This document shows, piece by piece, positions 25,757 through 35,138 of a DNA stretch of 58,306 nt. The DNA comes from Eutrophocola sp964503965. Lineage in GTDB: Bacteria; Pseudomonadota; Gammaproteobacteria; Pseudomonadales; Pseudohongiellaceae. Every line of letters starts with the position of its first letter. The first letter of the stretch is position 1. The notes under the pieces were generated by a model. It did no database searches. It worked only from the letters and a program-made list of their open reading frames with translations, and was not told the origin of the DNA. The stretch spans positions 1-58,306 of the forward strand of contig CAZDCK010000021.1 in the NCBI GenBank assembly GCA_964503965.1, given 5' to 3'. The position numbers were made by a program, and so were the translations under genes.

Positions 25757-25797
25757 AAAAAAGCGGATCGGGGATTCTCCCTTTCCGCTTTTTTTTA
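25757..25797 (+). terminator. Rho-independent terminator after dapB
   Basis: AAAAAAGCGGA (25757-25767) pairs with TCCGCTTTTTT (25784-25794), with an inner GGGA/TCCC stem, and continues into a T run. It separates the dnaK-dapB unit from carAB. Confidence 0.9.
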
Positions 25798-25940
25798 GGC
25801 TTCTTCTGGTTTCAGGTAAGTCCTCAATTCACTTTTATTCTTTTAGCCTCAGCCGGTTGTCCGGTTGAAGCTTTCTGCGAGCTGGAATTTGGTTCTGCAG
25901 AGTAAACTTGAAGTAAAAGGTCCCGGAGACAGAGGAAACT
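25798..25940 (+). promoter_or_regulatory. carAB leader region
   Basis: With the terminator this completes the 304-base dapB-carA gap. It has an eight-pair hairpin with a TTGT loop (25849-25856 with 25861-25868). I could not find a convincing -35/-10 pair, ARG box or PyrR-type attenuator. The ribosome site GAGGAAACT precedes carA. Confidence 0.4.
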
Positions 25941-27095
25941 ATGCAATACAAACCAGCCATCCTAGCCCTGGAAGACGGTTCCATCTTTGAAGGGGTATCC
26001 ATCGGTGCGGAAGGGCAGACGACCGGTGAAGTGGTGTTTAACACGTCCATGACCGGTTATCAGGAGATTCTGACAGATCCTTCCTACGCCCAGCAGATAA
26101 TCACCTTTACCTATCCGCATATCGGCAATACCGGTACTAACCAGGAAGATAATGAGTCTGAAAAGGTATGGGCATCCGGAATGATTATTCGGGACCTGCC
26201 TTTGTTGGAAAGCAATTTCAGGAATGATCAGCCGCTGACCGATTTCCTCAAGCTACGCAATGTCATCGCTATTTGTGATATTGATACACGACGCCTGACC
26301 CGCATCCTGCGGGACCGGGGGCCGATGAATGGTTGCCTGATGGCCGGAGGTCCCCTGGAGCTGGATAATGATAAAGGTAGGGAACTAGCCCTGGCTGCGG
26401 CCCGTGAGTTTCCCGGACTGGTAGGCATGGACCTGGCAAAGGAAGTAACCTGTTCCAGCCCCTATCAGTGGAATGAAGGCTCATGGCAGTTGGATAAAGG
26501 TCATACTGTGCCTGACATAGAAGGCGCCCATCATGTTGTGGCCTACGACTTCGGCGTCAAGGTCAATATTCTCCGTATGCTTCGCGATCGTGGATGCCGT
26601 GTTTCCGTTGTACCTGCACAGACACCGGCAAGCGAAGTGCTTGCCATGAATCCTGACGGGGTTTTTCTGTCCAATGGGCCGGGCGACCCGGAGCCTTGTG
26701 ATTATGCCATTTCCGCGATCAGGGAAATTCTTGAAACAGGGGTTCCTGTTTTTGGCATCTGTCTGGGCCATCAGCTACTGGCCCTGGCCAGTGGCGCAAA
26801 AACCACCAAGATGAAACTTGGCCATCACGGGGCAAACCATCCGGTCCAGGCAATCGAGTCAGGCAAGGTATTTATTACCAGCCAGAACCATGGTTTTGCT
26901 GTAGATGAAGAGAGTCTGCCAGAGAATGTGAAAGCGACTTACAAATCCCTGTTTGATGGATCGCTGCAGGGAATTCACCTGACGGATAAGCCCGCCTTCG
27001 GGTTCCAGGGGCATCCGGAAGCAAGTCCGGGGCCTCACGATATAGCCCCGGTGTTTGATCATTTCATTGAATTGATTCAGGCACAGGCCAATTAG
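25941..27095 (+). CDS. carA: Carbamoyl-phosphate synthase small subunit CarA
   Basis: Glutaminase subunit of carbamoyl phosphate synthase. It hydrolyses glutamine and channels ammonia to CarB for arginine and pyrimidine synthesis. The protein has 384 residues: an N-terminal domain (LEDGSIFEGVSIG, NTSMTGYQEILTDPSY) and a class I amidotransferase domain with nucleophile Cys274 in FGICLGHQ and catalytic His358 and Glu360 in GHPEAS. It is followed by carB after 68 bases, forming carAB. Confidence 0.98.
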   Translation: MQYKPAILALEDGSIFEGVSIGAEGQTTGEVVFNTSMTGYQEILTDPSYAQQIITFTYPHIGNTGTNQEDNESEKVWASGMIIRDLPLLESNFRNDQPLTDFLKLRNVIAICDIDTRRLTRILRDRGPMNGCLMAGGPLELDNDKGRELALAAAREFPGLVGMDLAKEVTCSSPYQWNEGSWQLDKGHTVPDIEGAHHVVAYDFGVKVNILRMLRDRGCRVSVVPAQTPASEVLAMNPDGVFLSNGPGDPEPCDYAISAIREILETGVPVFGICLGHQLLALASGAKTTKMKLGHHGANHPVQAIESGKVFITSQNHGFAVDEESLPENVKATYKSLFDGSLQGIHLTDKPAFGFQGHPEASPGPHDIAPVFDHFIELIQAQAN

Positions 27096-27163
27096 CAGGC
27101 CGATTAGCCGATTAACAGTACAGCAACCCGGAAACTTAACAGCCGCAGAACGACCAACTGATT

Positions 27164-30100
27164 ATGCCAAAAAGAACTGATATCAATAGTATTCTCATCA
27201 TCGGCGCGGGCCCGATCGTAATTGGGCAGGCCTGTGAATTTGACTATTCCGGTGCCCAGGCCTGTAAAGCCCTGCGGGAAGAGGGTTACCGGATTATTCT
27301 GGTCAACTCCAACCCAGCCACCATCATGACGGATCCCGGCATGGCTGATGTCACCTATATCGAGCCTGTTGAATGGCAGACGGTGGAAAAAATCATTGCC
27401 ACGGAAAAGCCCGATGCCATTCTTCCCACCATGGGCGGACAGACAGCTCTCAACTGTGCCCTGGATCTGGATAAACACGGCATTCTTGAAAAGTATGATG
27501 TGGAGTTGATTGGTGCCAAGAAACACGCTATCGACAAAGCGGAAGACAGGGAACTTTTCGACAAGGCCATGGAAGCGATTGGCCTGGAAACGGCAAAACA
27601 TGAATTTGCCCATAACCTTCCGGAAGCGTTTGAGGCGATGGAAAAGCTGGGTTTTCCCTGCATCATCCGTCCTTCCTTCACCATGGGCGGCAGTGGTGGC
27701 GGTATTGCCTACAACAAGGAAGAGTTCGAAGAAATATGTAAACGCGGGCTGGACCTGAGCCCGACCAATGAGTTGCTCATTGATGAGTCACTGATTGGCT
27801 GGAAAGAGTACGAGATGGAAGTTGTTCGAGACAAGAATGACAACTGCATCATCGTCTGTACCATCGAGAACCTTGATCCCATGGGTATTCATACCGGAGA
27901 TTCCATCACGGTAGCCCCGGCCCAGACACTCACGGACAAGGAATTCCAGATCATGCGTAATGCGGCCTGCGCTGTATTGCGTGAAATCGGTGTTGAAACC
28001 GGTGGCTCCAACGTGCAGTTTGCCGTTGATCCCGATACGGGAAGGCTGGTCGTGATTGAAATGAATCCCCGGGTATCCCGTTCCTCAGCCCTGGCTTCCA
28101 AGGCAACCGGCTTCCCCATTGCCAGAGTGGCTGCCAAGCTGGCGGTGGGTTATACCCTGGATGAACTTCGCAATGAGATCACTGGTGGCATAACACCGGC
28201 ATCGTTTGAGCCAACGATTGATTACGTGGTTACCAAAATTCCCCGCTTCACTTTCGAGAAATTCCCGCTGGCTCCAGATCGCCTAACCACCCAGATGAAA
28301 TCTGTGGGAGAGGTCATGGCTATTGGCCGAACTTTCCAGGAGTCTTTCCAGAAAGCCCTTCGCGGCCTGGAAGTGGGTATATGCGGGTTTGACCCCATTC
28401 TGGACAATGAAGCCAGTAATGCCCAGGACGTCCTGTTAAGGGAATTGAAGGATCCCGGCGCAGACCGCATACGCTATGTCGCTGATGCGTTCAGATCAGG
28501 CATGTCCATAGAGGACCTGTTTGAGTATACCCATATTGATCGCTGGTTCCTTGTACAGATCAAAGACATCATCAATGAGGAAAATATGCTTGCAGCCTCG
28601 TCGCTGGATATGCTCGACAAGGCAACGCTGTATCGTTTAAAACGCAAGGGCTTTTCTGATGAGCGCATGGCGAAGCTGATTGGTGTCAGCGAAGAGTCTG
28701 TTCGTGAAAAACGCCATGGATTTGGTCTGAGACCAGTCTATAAACGGGTGGATACCTGTGCAGCAGAATTTCGTTCTGCCACGGCTTACATGTACTCCTC
28801 CTATGAAGAGGAATGTGAAGCGGATGTGTCCGACCGCAAAAAAATAATTGTTCTGGGCGGAGGCCCAAACCGTATCGGCCAGGGTATCGAGTTTGATTAC
28901 TGCTGTGTCCATGCCGCTATGGCAATGCGTGAAGAAGGGTTTGAGGCCATCATGGTCAACTGTAACCCGGAAACGGTCTCTACCGACTTCAACGTTTCCG
29001 ACCGTCTCTATTTCGAACCGGTTACTCTTGAAGATGTCATGGAGATTGTGAATATCGAAAAGCCCCATGGCGTCATCGTGCAGTTTGGCGGTCAAACACC
29101 ACTGAAACTGGTGACCCATCTTGAAAAGCTTGGTGTACCTATTATTGGTACTACAGCTGATGCCATTGACCGTGCAGAAGACAGGGAACGCTTCCAGAGC
29201 CTGATTCAGAAACTTGATCTGAAGCAGCCACCCAACAGCACGGTCCGGAGCCTGGAAGAGGCCGTTACGGAAGCTGATAAAATCGGTTATCCACTGGTGG
29301 TTCGTCCGTCCTATGTACTCGGTGGACGGGCAATGGAAATTGTTTACAACGAAGCTGAGCTCAAACGTTACATCAACAGTGCAGTGGAAGTATCCAATGA
29401 AAGTCCGGTACTGCTCGATTACTACCTGAATTCCGCCATTGAAATGGATGTGGATGTGGTGAGTGACGGACAGGAAGTAGTTGTTGGCTCTATCATGCAG
29501 CATATTGAACAGGCCGGTGTTCACTCTGGTGATTCAGCCTGTTCCCTGCCGCCATACAGTCTCCCCATGGAGATTCAGGACAAGATTCGTGAGCAGTGTA
29601 TTCACCTGGCAAAGGAACTGGGTGTTGTTGGTCTAATGAATGCCCAGCTTGCCTACCAGGATGGTGAGGTCTATATCATTGAGGTTAACCCGCGTGCGTC
29701 AAGGACTGTACCATTTGTTTCCAAGTGTATCGGTGTTTCCCTGGCCAAGATTGCGGCCAAGTGCATGGCGGGAATTTCACTGCAGTCGCAGGGCTTTACG
29801 CAGGAAATTGTGCCGTCATTCTATTCGGTGAAGGAAGCCATTTTCCCATTCAACAAGTTCCCCGGGGTCGATCCGATCCTTGGGCCGGAGATGAAATCCA
29901 CCGGGGAAGTGATGGGCATTGGAGAGACATTCGCTGAGGCTTATTACAAGTCCCAGGGCATGGGTGAATTGAATATTCCACTCAATGGCACGGCTTTCAT
30001 CAGCGTGCGTGAAGTGGATAAGGCTTCCCTGCCCGAACTGGCCAGGAATTATCATGATCTCGGTTTCAATCTGGTCGCCACCAAGGGGTCAGCCAAAGTG

Positions 30101-30385
30101 ATCAGTGATGCCGGCATTCCTGTCAAAGCGGTCAACAAGGTAATGGAAGGCAGGCCGCATATTGTCGATATGTTGAAAAATGACGAGATTGACCTTATCG
30201 TGAATACTACAGAAGGTCGTCAGGCAATCGCTGATTCTGCCACGATTCGAAGCACAGCTTTGCGACATGGCGTTTACTGTACAACCACCCTGGCCAGTGC
30301 CTGGGCAGTTTATGAAGCCCTCGTTTTTGGTGGTGAGACTTCTGTAAACAGTCTGCAGCATCTCCATGCTGAGCAACGCAGCTGA
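27164..30385 (+). CDS. carB: Carbamoyl-phosphate synthase large subunit CarB
   Basis: Synthetase subunit of 1073 residues, the full family length. It has two homologous ATP-grasp halves: the carboxyphosphate domain (about 1-400; GAGPIVIGQACEFDYSG, GGQTALNCA, RPSFTMGGSGGG) and the carbamate-kinase half (about 555-935; GGGPNRIGQGIEFDYCCVH, RPSYVLGGRAMEI). They are joined by the oligomerisation domain and followed by the C-terminal allosteric MGS domain (about 937-1073), which in E. coli binds UMP and ornithine. It lies in the carA-carB-greA order. Confidence 0.98.
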   Translation: MPKRTDINSILIIGAGPIVIGQACEFDYSGAQACKALREEGYRIILVNSNPATIMTDPGMADVTYIEPVEWQTVEKIIATEKPDAILPTMGGQTALNCALDLDKHGILEKYDVELIGAKKHAIDKAEDRELFDKAMEAIGLETAKHEFAHNLPEAFEAMEKLGFPCIIRPSFTMGGSGGGIAYNKEEFEEICKRGLDLSPTNELLIDESLIGWKEYEMEVVRDKNDNCIIVCTIENLDPMGIHTGDSITVAPAQTLTDKEFQIMRNAACAVLREIGVETGGSNVQFAVDPDTGRLVVIEMNPRVSRSSALASKATGFPIARVAAKLAVGYTLDELRNEITGGITPASFEPTIDYVVTKIPRFTFEKFPLAPDRLTTQMKSVGEVMAIGRTFQESFQKALRGLEVGICGFDPILDNEASNAQDVLLRELKDPGADRIRYVADAFRSGMSIEDLFEYTHIDRWFLVQIKDIINEENMLAASSLDMLDKATLYRLKRKGFSDERMAKLIGVSEESVREKRHGFGLRPVYKRVDTCAAEFRSATAYMYSSYEEECEADVSDRKKIIVLGGGPNRIGQGIEFDYCCVHAAMAMREEGFEAIMVNCNPETVSTDFNVSDRLYFEPVTLEDVMEIVNIEKPHGVIVQFGGQTPLKLVTHLEKLGVPIIGTTADAIDRAEDRERFQSLIQKLDLKQPPNSTVRSLEEAVTEADKIGYPLVVRPSYVLGGRAMEIVYNEAELKRYINSAVEVSNESPVLLDYYLNSAIEMDVDVVSDGQEVVVGSIMQHIEQAGVHSGDSACSLPPYSLPMEIQDKIREQCIHLAKELGVVGLMNAQLAYQDGEVYIIEVNPRASRTVPFVSKCIGVSLAKIAAKCMAGISLQSQGFTQEIVPSFYSVKEAIFPFNKFPGVDPILGPEMKSTGEVMGIGETFAEAYYKSQGMGELNIPLNGTAFISVREVDKASLPELARNYHDLGFNLVATKGSAKVISDAGIPVKAVNKVMEGRPHIVDMLKNDEIDLIVNTTEGRQAIADSATIRSTALRHGVYCTTTLASAWAVYEALVFGGETSVNSLQHLHAEQRS

Positions 30386-30444
30386 CATTTGACAACCCGT
30401 CAGACTGACATTCAATACATACGAATAACCCAGAGAGCAGGGAA

Positions 30445-30921
30445 ATGAGAAAAGTACCAATGACAGTTGGTGGTGCGGAAAGGTTGAGAGAGGAACTTAG
30501 TGATCTCAAGACCAACCAGCGCCCGAAAATTACCCAGGCTATCGCTGAAGCTAGGGAGCATGGTGATTTGAAGGAAAATGCTGAATATCATGCTGCTCGC
30601 GAACAGCAGAGTTTCTGCGAGGGTCGTATCAAGGAAATCGAAGGTAAACTGGCTGATTCAGAAATTATTGATGTCAGGGCCATCCCTCATTCAGGTAAGG
30701 TAATATTTGGTACCACCGTGACTTTATACAATCTGGAGACAGAGGCGTCAGTCACTTACCAGATTGTTGGTGAGGATGAGGCTGATGTGAAAAATGGCAA
30801 GATATCTGTTGGCTCACCGATTTCACGCGCCATGATGGGCAAGCAGGAAGGTGACGAGATCGTGGTAAAGGCACCCAGCGGTGATGTCGAGTACGAAATT
30901 GAAAAAGTGGAGCACCTGTAA
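30445..30921 (+). CDS. greA: Transcription elongation factor GreA
   Basis: Rescues backtracked RNA polymerase by stimulating transcript cleavage. The protein has 158 residues. The N-terminal coiled coil has the acidic tip motif GDLKENAEYHAA, which reaches the active site, and the C-terminal FKBP-like domain has SPISRAMMGKQEGDEI. The N-terminus reads RKVPMTVGGAERL. It starts 59 bases after carB with an upstream AGCAGGGAA. Convergent with yhbY. Confidence 0.97.
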   Translation: MRKVPMTVGGAERLREELSDLKTNQRPKITQAIAEAREHGDLKENAEYHAAREQQSFCEGRIKEIEGKLADSEIIDVRAIPHSGKVIFGTTVTLYNLETEASVTYQIVGEDEADVKNGKISVGSPISRAMMGKQEGDEIVVKAPSGDVEYEIEKVEHL

Positions 30922-30958
30922 AGACGCTGGAAACGACGAGTTTTGGCAGCTTCGTGAT

Positions 30959-31279
30959 TCAGGCCTTGTCTGAAAAACGGGATATATTGGACAGGTGTGG
31001 TTTTAGCGAGGCTTTGTCAGCTTTTCGGTATAACAGCACAATTTTGCCAATGACCTGAACTTTCTCAGCGTTGTGTTCCCTGCAAATCTCATCAATAACG
31101 GCCTTTCTGGCTTCCCTGTCGTCCGACACAATCCTGACCTTGATAAGCTCATGGTCTGAAAGGGCGCGATCGATCTCGGCCTGCACATTGTCAGAAAGAT
31201 CATTGGCAACCATAACCACAGGATTCAGGTGATGGCCGATGCTGCGGTAGGTTTTGAGAGTTTTGTTGTCGAGACTCAT
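30959..31279 (-). CDS. yhbY: YhbY-type CRM-domain RNA-binding protein
   Basis: Small ribosome-associated protein of 106 residues that binds RNA through one CRM/KH-like domain and assists large-subunit assembly. Core features: KTYRSIGHHLNPVVMV, DRALSDHELIKVRI and KVQVIGKIVLLYR. The start at 31279 aligns with the E. coli protein; an ATG four codons earlier is also possible. The C-terminal tail is longer than usual. Divergent from rlmE, with both starts within about 60 bases. Confidence 0.93.
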   Translation of the reverse strand: MSLDNKTLKTYRSIGHHLNPVVMVANDLSDNVQAEIDRALSDHELIKVRIVSDDREARKAVIDEICREHNAEKVQVIGKIVLLYRKADKASLKPHLSNISRFSDKA

Positions 31280-31341
31280 TGGGAGTAGCATTTCCGTCTG
31301 TGGGGGCTGCGCATTGTATCGGAAACACAGTTGAATTAAAG

Positions 31342-31980
31342 ATGTCAAAGTCGAAAAGCAGCAAAAACTGGCTGAAAGAGCATGAAGATGATGCCTGGGT
31401 GCAGCGATCCCGTATGGATGGATATCGCTCTCGTGCCAGCTACAAGTTGCTTGAGATACAGCGGTCAGACAAGCTGATCAAACCTGGAATGACTGTTGTC
31501 GATCTTGGTTCTGCTCCCGGAGGCTGGTCTCAGGTTGCGGTAAAGCTTGTCGGTAGAAAGGGCAAGGTGATCGCTTCTGATATTCTGGAAATGGAGCCTG
31601 TCCCTGGCGTCGCATTTGTCCAGGGTGATTTCACGGAGGAAGCGTGCTTTAACGATATTCTGGCCCAGATTGAGGGGCGTGGTGAGGGAGAAACACGTTG
31701 TGTGGACCTTGTAATATCGGATATGGCCCCCAATTTAAGTGGAATGGCTGCAATTGATCAGCCTAAATCCATGTACCTGGTTGAACTTGCCCTGGATTTT
31801 GCACGTACCACACTAGTACCAGGTGGCGCATTTCTTACAAAAGTGTTCCAGGGAGATGGGTTTGAGACCCTGCTCAGGGATCTCAGAGAGGAATTTACTC
31901 AGGTTGTGAGTAAAAAACCTGACTCTTCCCGGTCTCGTTCCAAGGAGATTTACCTGTTGGCCAAGGGATATAAAGCATGA
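31342..31980 (+). CDS. rlmE: 23S rRNA 2'-O-methyltransferase RlmE (FtsJ/RrmJ)
   Basis: Methylates the 2'-O of a uridine in the peptidyl-transferase A loop of 23S rRNA (U2552 in E. coli). The protein has 212 residues. The SAM site is VVDLGSAPGGWSQ. The catalytic K-D-K-E tetrad is visible in SYKLLEI, VISDMAPN, FLTKVFQG and SKEIYLLAKGY. I chose the ATG at 31342 (MSKSKSSKNW); the open frame extends upstream but overlaps the yhbY start. It precedes ftsH, as in E. coli and Pseudomonas. Confidence 0.96.
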   Translation: MSKSKSSKNWLKEHEDDAWVQRSRMDGYRSRASYKLLEIQRSDKLIKPGMTVVDLGSAPGGWSQVAVKLVGRKGKVIASDILEMEPVPGVAFVQGDFTEEACFNDILAQIEGRGEGETRCVDLVISDMAPNLSGMAAIDQPKSMYLVELALDFARTTLVPGGAFLTKVFQGDGFETLLRDLREEFTQVVSKKPDSSRSRSKEIYLLAKGYKA

Positions 31981-32194
31981 AATGGCCAGCAACACCCCAA
32001 ATAACAAGGGGTTAATAACACTTATCAGGCATTAATCCGGTAGGCAAATCTGCAGATTCATGCCAGAATTAAACCAGACTAATTGCTTCATGAATGCAAT
32101 TTCAGGGTTTACAGCTTTCTGAAAGGGCAGTCTGGATAAAGTTTTCATCAATAGCAGTCTTTTGGCTGCCAGGCACTAAAAGAGGGATAAGCCC

Positions 32195-34138
32195 TTGAAT
32201 GATATGGCAAAAAATTTACTTTTGTGGATGATTATTGCAGCAGTTCTATTGACTGTTTTCAATAATTTCAACCAGCCCAGTACGGCTGAGCAACTGGATT
32301 ATTCCGACTTTATCCATGAGGTCCAGCAGGGCAATGTGAGTGAAGTGACCATAAGCGGAGTCAATATCGTTGGGCTGAAAAACAATGGTACCCGTTTCAA
32401 TACGATCCGTCCCTATATTGAGGATCCCAAACTGATCGACGACCTGCTTTCCCATGATGTCAGGATTCGTGGACAGGAACCTGAGCAGCAAAGTATCTGG
32501 ACGCAACTGCTTGTAGCCTCATTTCCCATACTTATCATCATTGCTGTTTTCATGTTCTTCATGCGGCAGATGCAGGGCGGTGGAGTCGGCGGCAAAGGCG
32601 GTCCAATGGCCTTTGGCAAGAGCAAGGCAAAGATGCTGACCGAAGACCAGGTGAAGGTGACTTTTGCCGATGTGGCTGGTGTAGATGAAGCCAAGGAAGA
32701 CGTTAAGGAACTGGTGGACTTTCTGCGTGAGCCTGACAAGTTTCAGCGGCTGGGTGGAAGAATTCCCAGAGGCATATTGATGGTAGGCCAACCTGGTACT
32801 GGTAAAACCCTGCTTGCGAAAGCGATTGCCGGGGAAGCCAAAGTGCCGTTTTTCTCCATATCCGGTTCGGATTTTGTCGAAATGTTTGTGGGTGTTGGTG
32901 CTTCCCGTGTTCGTGACATGTTTGACCAGGCGAAGAAACAGTCTCCCTGTATTATTTTCATCGATGAAATAGATGCTGTAGGCCGTCATCGTGGTGCCGG
33001 TGTTGGTGGTGGCCATGATGAACGTGAGCAGACTCTCAACCAGTTGCTGGTAGAGATGGATGGATTCGAAGGCAATGAAGGTGTCATTGTAATAGCGGCA
33101 ACAAACCGCCCTGATGTGCTGGATCCGGCACTGTTACGTCCTGGACGTTTTGACCGCCAGGTTGTTGTTGGACTTCCCGATATACGTGGCCGTGAACAGA
33201 TTCTTAAAGTGCATATGCGCAAGGTCCCAATTTCTGAGGGTGTTGATGAGTCTGTACTGGCGCGGGCCACACCAGGATTTTCAGGCGCAGGTCTGGCAAA
33301 TCTGGTTAATGAGGCAGCCTTGTTTGCTGCTCGTTCCAGTAAGCAGCGGGTCACCATGGAAGAGTTTGAAAAAGCCAAGGACAAGATCATGATGGGCGCT
33401 GAGCGCAAATCGATGGTTATGTCCGACAAGGAAAAACTCAATACGGCTTACCACGAAGCCGGGCACGCGATTGTGGGCAGAGTGGTTCCTGAGCATGACC
33501 CCGTCTATAAAGTCAGTATCATTCCGCGGGGACGGGCCCTTGGTGTAACCATGTTCCTGCCGGAGGAGGACCGTCACAGTCATAGTAAAACCAGTATTCT
33601 TAGCCAGATTTGCAGTTTATATGGTGGAAGAATCGCGGAAGAGATGACCTTGGGTAAGGAAGGTGTTACTACAGGTGCTTCCAATGATATTCAGCGTGCG
33701 ACCCAGATGGCTCATAACATGGTCAAGAAATGGGGGCTGTCCGAGCGTCTCGGCCCGCTTCAGTACGATGATGAAAATGATGAGGTTTTCCTGGGTCGTT
33801 CGGCTGCGTCAGGTCCAAGCAAGGTATTGTCGCTTGATACGACAAAAGCCATTGACGAGGAAGTGCGCAGCATCATTGATAGCTGCTACGACAGGGCGAA
33901 GACTATTCTTGAGGAAAACCGTGACAAACTGGAAGCCATGAAGGATGCTCTTCTTGAATGGGAAACTATTGATGCAGGACAGATTGATGACATCATGGCT
34001 GGCAGAAAGCCACGTTCGCCGGATGGCTGGCATGATGATGACTTCGGCCCCGGAAATGCAGTTTCCGAAGAATCTGATAATAAGAAAGAAGACGAGAAAC
34101 CCAACAAGCCTATAGGTGGACCGGCAGGCGAGCATTGA
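32195..34138 (+). CDS. ftsH: ATP-dependent zinc metalloprotease FtsH
   Basis: Membrane-anchored AAA+ protease of 647 residues that degrades LpxC, sigma-32 and damaged membrane proteins in E. coli. Two membrane segments (about 6-24 and 105-125) flank a periplasmic domain. Walker A is GQPGTGKT at 198-205, where most homologues have a second Pro instead of Gln199. Walker B is CIIFIDEIDAVGR. The zinc site HEAGH is at 420-424. The TTG at 32195 has AGAGGGAT upstream; an internal ATG three codons later is an alternative. The tail after the protease domain is acidic and low in complexity. Confidence 0.97.
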   Translation: MNDMAKNLLLWMIIAAVLLTVFNNFNQPSTAEQLDYSDFIHEVQQGNVSEVTISGVNIVGLKNNGTRFNTIRPYIEDPKLIDDLLSHDVRIRGQEPEQQSIWTQLLVASFPILIIIAVFMFFMRQMQGGGVGGKGGPMAFGKSKAKMLTEDQVKVTFADVAGVDEAKEDVKELVDFLREPDKFQRLGGRIPRGILMVGQPGTGKTLLAKAIAGEAKVPFFSISGSDFVEMFVGVGASRVRDMFDQAKKQSPCIIFIDEIDAVGRHRGAGVGGGHDEREQTLNQLLVEMDGFEGNEGVIVIAATNRPDVLDPALLRPGRFDRQVVVGLPDIRGREQILKVHMRKVPISEGVDESVLARATPGFSGAGLANLVNEAALFAARSSKQRVTMEEFEKAKDKIMMGAERKSMVMSDKEKLNTAYHEAGHAIVGRVVPEHDPVYKVSIIPRGRALGVTMFLPEEDRHSHSKTSILSQICSLYGGRIAEEMTLGKEGVTTGASNDIQRATQMAHNMVKKWGLSERLGPLQYDDENDEVFLGRSAASGPSKVLSLDTTKAIDEEVRSIIDSCYDRAKTILEENRDKLEAMKDALLEWETIDAGQIDDIMAGRKPRSPDGWHDDDFGPGNAVSEESDNKKEDEKPNKPIGGPAGEH

Positions 34139-34172
34139 TTGTCTCCCGGATAATCGTCAGAGCATGATGTGC

Positions 34173-34203
34173 AAAGGAGCTCGAAAGAGCTCCTTTTTGT
34201 TTT
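34173..34203 (+). terminator. Rho-independent terminator after ftsH
   Basis: A ten-pair stem AAAGGAGCTC/GAGCTCCTTT (34173-34182 with 34187-34196), with a GAAA tetraloop, followed by TTGTTTT. Confidence 0.9.
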
Positions 34204-34228
34204 AGCCAGATAAATAGTTATCCCTTTA

Positions 34229-35098
34229 ATGAATACCTGCTTTCCTGAATTTGATTTTGGTGGTAAATCCCTGAACCTGGCTCAAGCGCAGGTCATGGGT
34301 ATACTCAATATAACTCCCGACTCATTTTCAGACGGTGGTGAGTTGATGAGCGACAGTGGTCATGTTGATGTGCCCCTTGTGCTTCAACGAGCGGAAAATA
34401 TGGTTCGCGCTGGCGCCACAATTCTTGATGTTGGTGGCGAGTCCACGCGTCCGGGGGCTGCTGAAGTGACCAGTGACCAGGAGATTAACCGTGTGATGCC
34501 AGTCGTTGAGGCCTTGCGTGAATCTCTTGATGTCATTATTTCTGTTGATACCAGTAATCCGGAACTCATCAGTTTATGCGCTAATGCTGGGGTGGGGCTG
34601 ATAAACGATGTAAGGGCTCTGGGACGTACAGGCGCACTGGAGGCAGCAGCCAGTTCAGGGTTGCCTGTATGCCTGATGCACATGCAGGGAACGCCTCAAA
34701 CCATGCAGGATGCACCCAGTTACAATAATGTCATAGAAGAAGTGACAGGTTTTCTGAGTGGCCGGATTGATGCATGCATTGCGGCGGGAATTCCCCGGGA
34801 GAAAATAATTCTTGATCCGGGGTTCGGCTTCGGGAAGAGCCTGGAGCATAACCTCGAATTGCTTGGCAGCCTGGATTCTTTGCTTAACCTGGGGCAGCCA
34901 TTGCTGGTTGGTGTTTCCCGAAAAAGAATGATTGGCATGATTACAGGGCGACGGGAAAAAGACCGTGTCCAGGGCAGTGTGGCTGCGGCAGTTATCGGGG
35001 TCATGAATGGCGGGCGTATAGTGCGCACCCATGATGTAGGCCAGACCATGGATGCTCTGAAAATTTGTAATGAAGTGCTCAAGACCATCAAAACATAA
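34229..35098 (+). CDS. folP: Dihydropteroate synthase FolP
   Basis: Condenses p-aminobenzoate with hydroxymethyl-dihydropterin diphosphate in folate synthesis, and is the sulfonamide target. The TIM-barrel protein has 289 residues. Motifs: MGILNITPDSFSDGG near residue 23, DVGGESTRPGA, LINDVRAL, LMHMQGTPQTMQ and LDPGFGFGKSLEHN, and a C-terminal VRTHDV. It starts 25 bases after the ftsH terminator, so it needs its own promoter or readthrough. Confidence 0.97.
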   Translation: MNTCFPEFDFGGKSLNLAQAQVMGILNITPDSFSDGGELMSDSGHVDVPLVLQRAENMVRAGATILDVGGESTRPGAAEVTSDQEINRVMPVVEALRESLDVIISVDTSNPELISLCANAGVGLINDVRALGRTGALEAAASSGLPVCLMHMQGTPQTMQDAPSYNNVIEEVTGFLSGRIDACIAAGIPREKIILDPGFGFGKSLEHNLELLGSLDSLLNLGQPLLVGVSRKRMIGMITGRREKDRVQGSVAAAVIGVMNGGRIVRTHDVGQTMDALKICNEVLKTIKT

Positions 35099-35138
35099 AA
35101 CCGTCAGTAAGTTTTACGAAAGAAACAGGTAAATAGCC

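Noticed and set aside
25798..25940. ARG box or PyrR attenuator before carA
   Set aside because: I could not find a match to the ARG box or a terminator/antiterminator pair; only one short hairpin is present.
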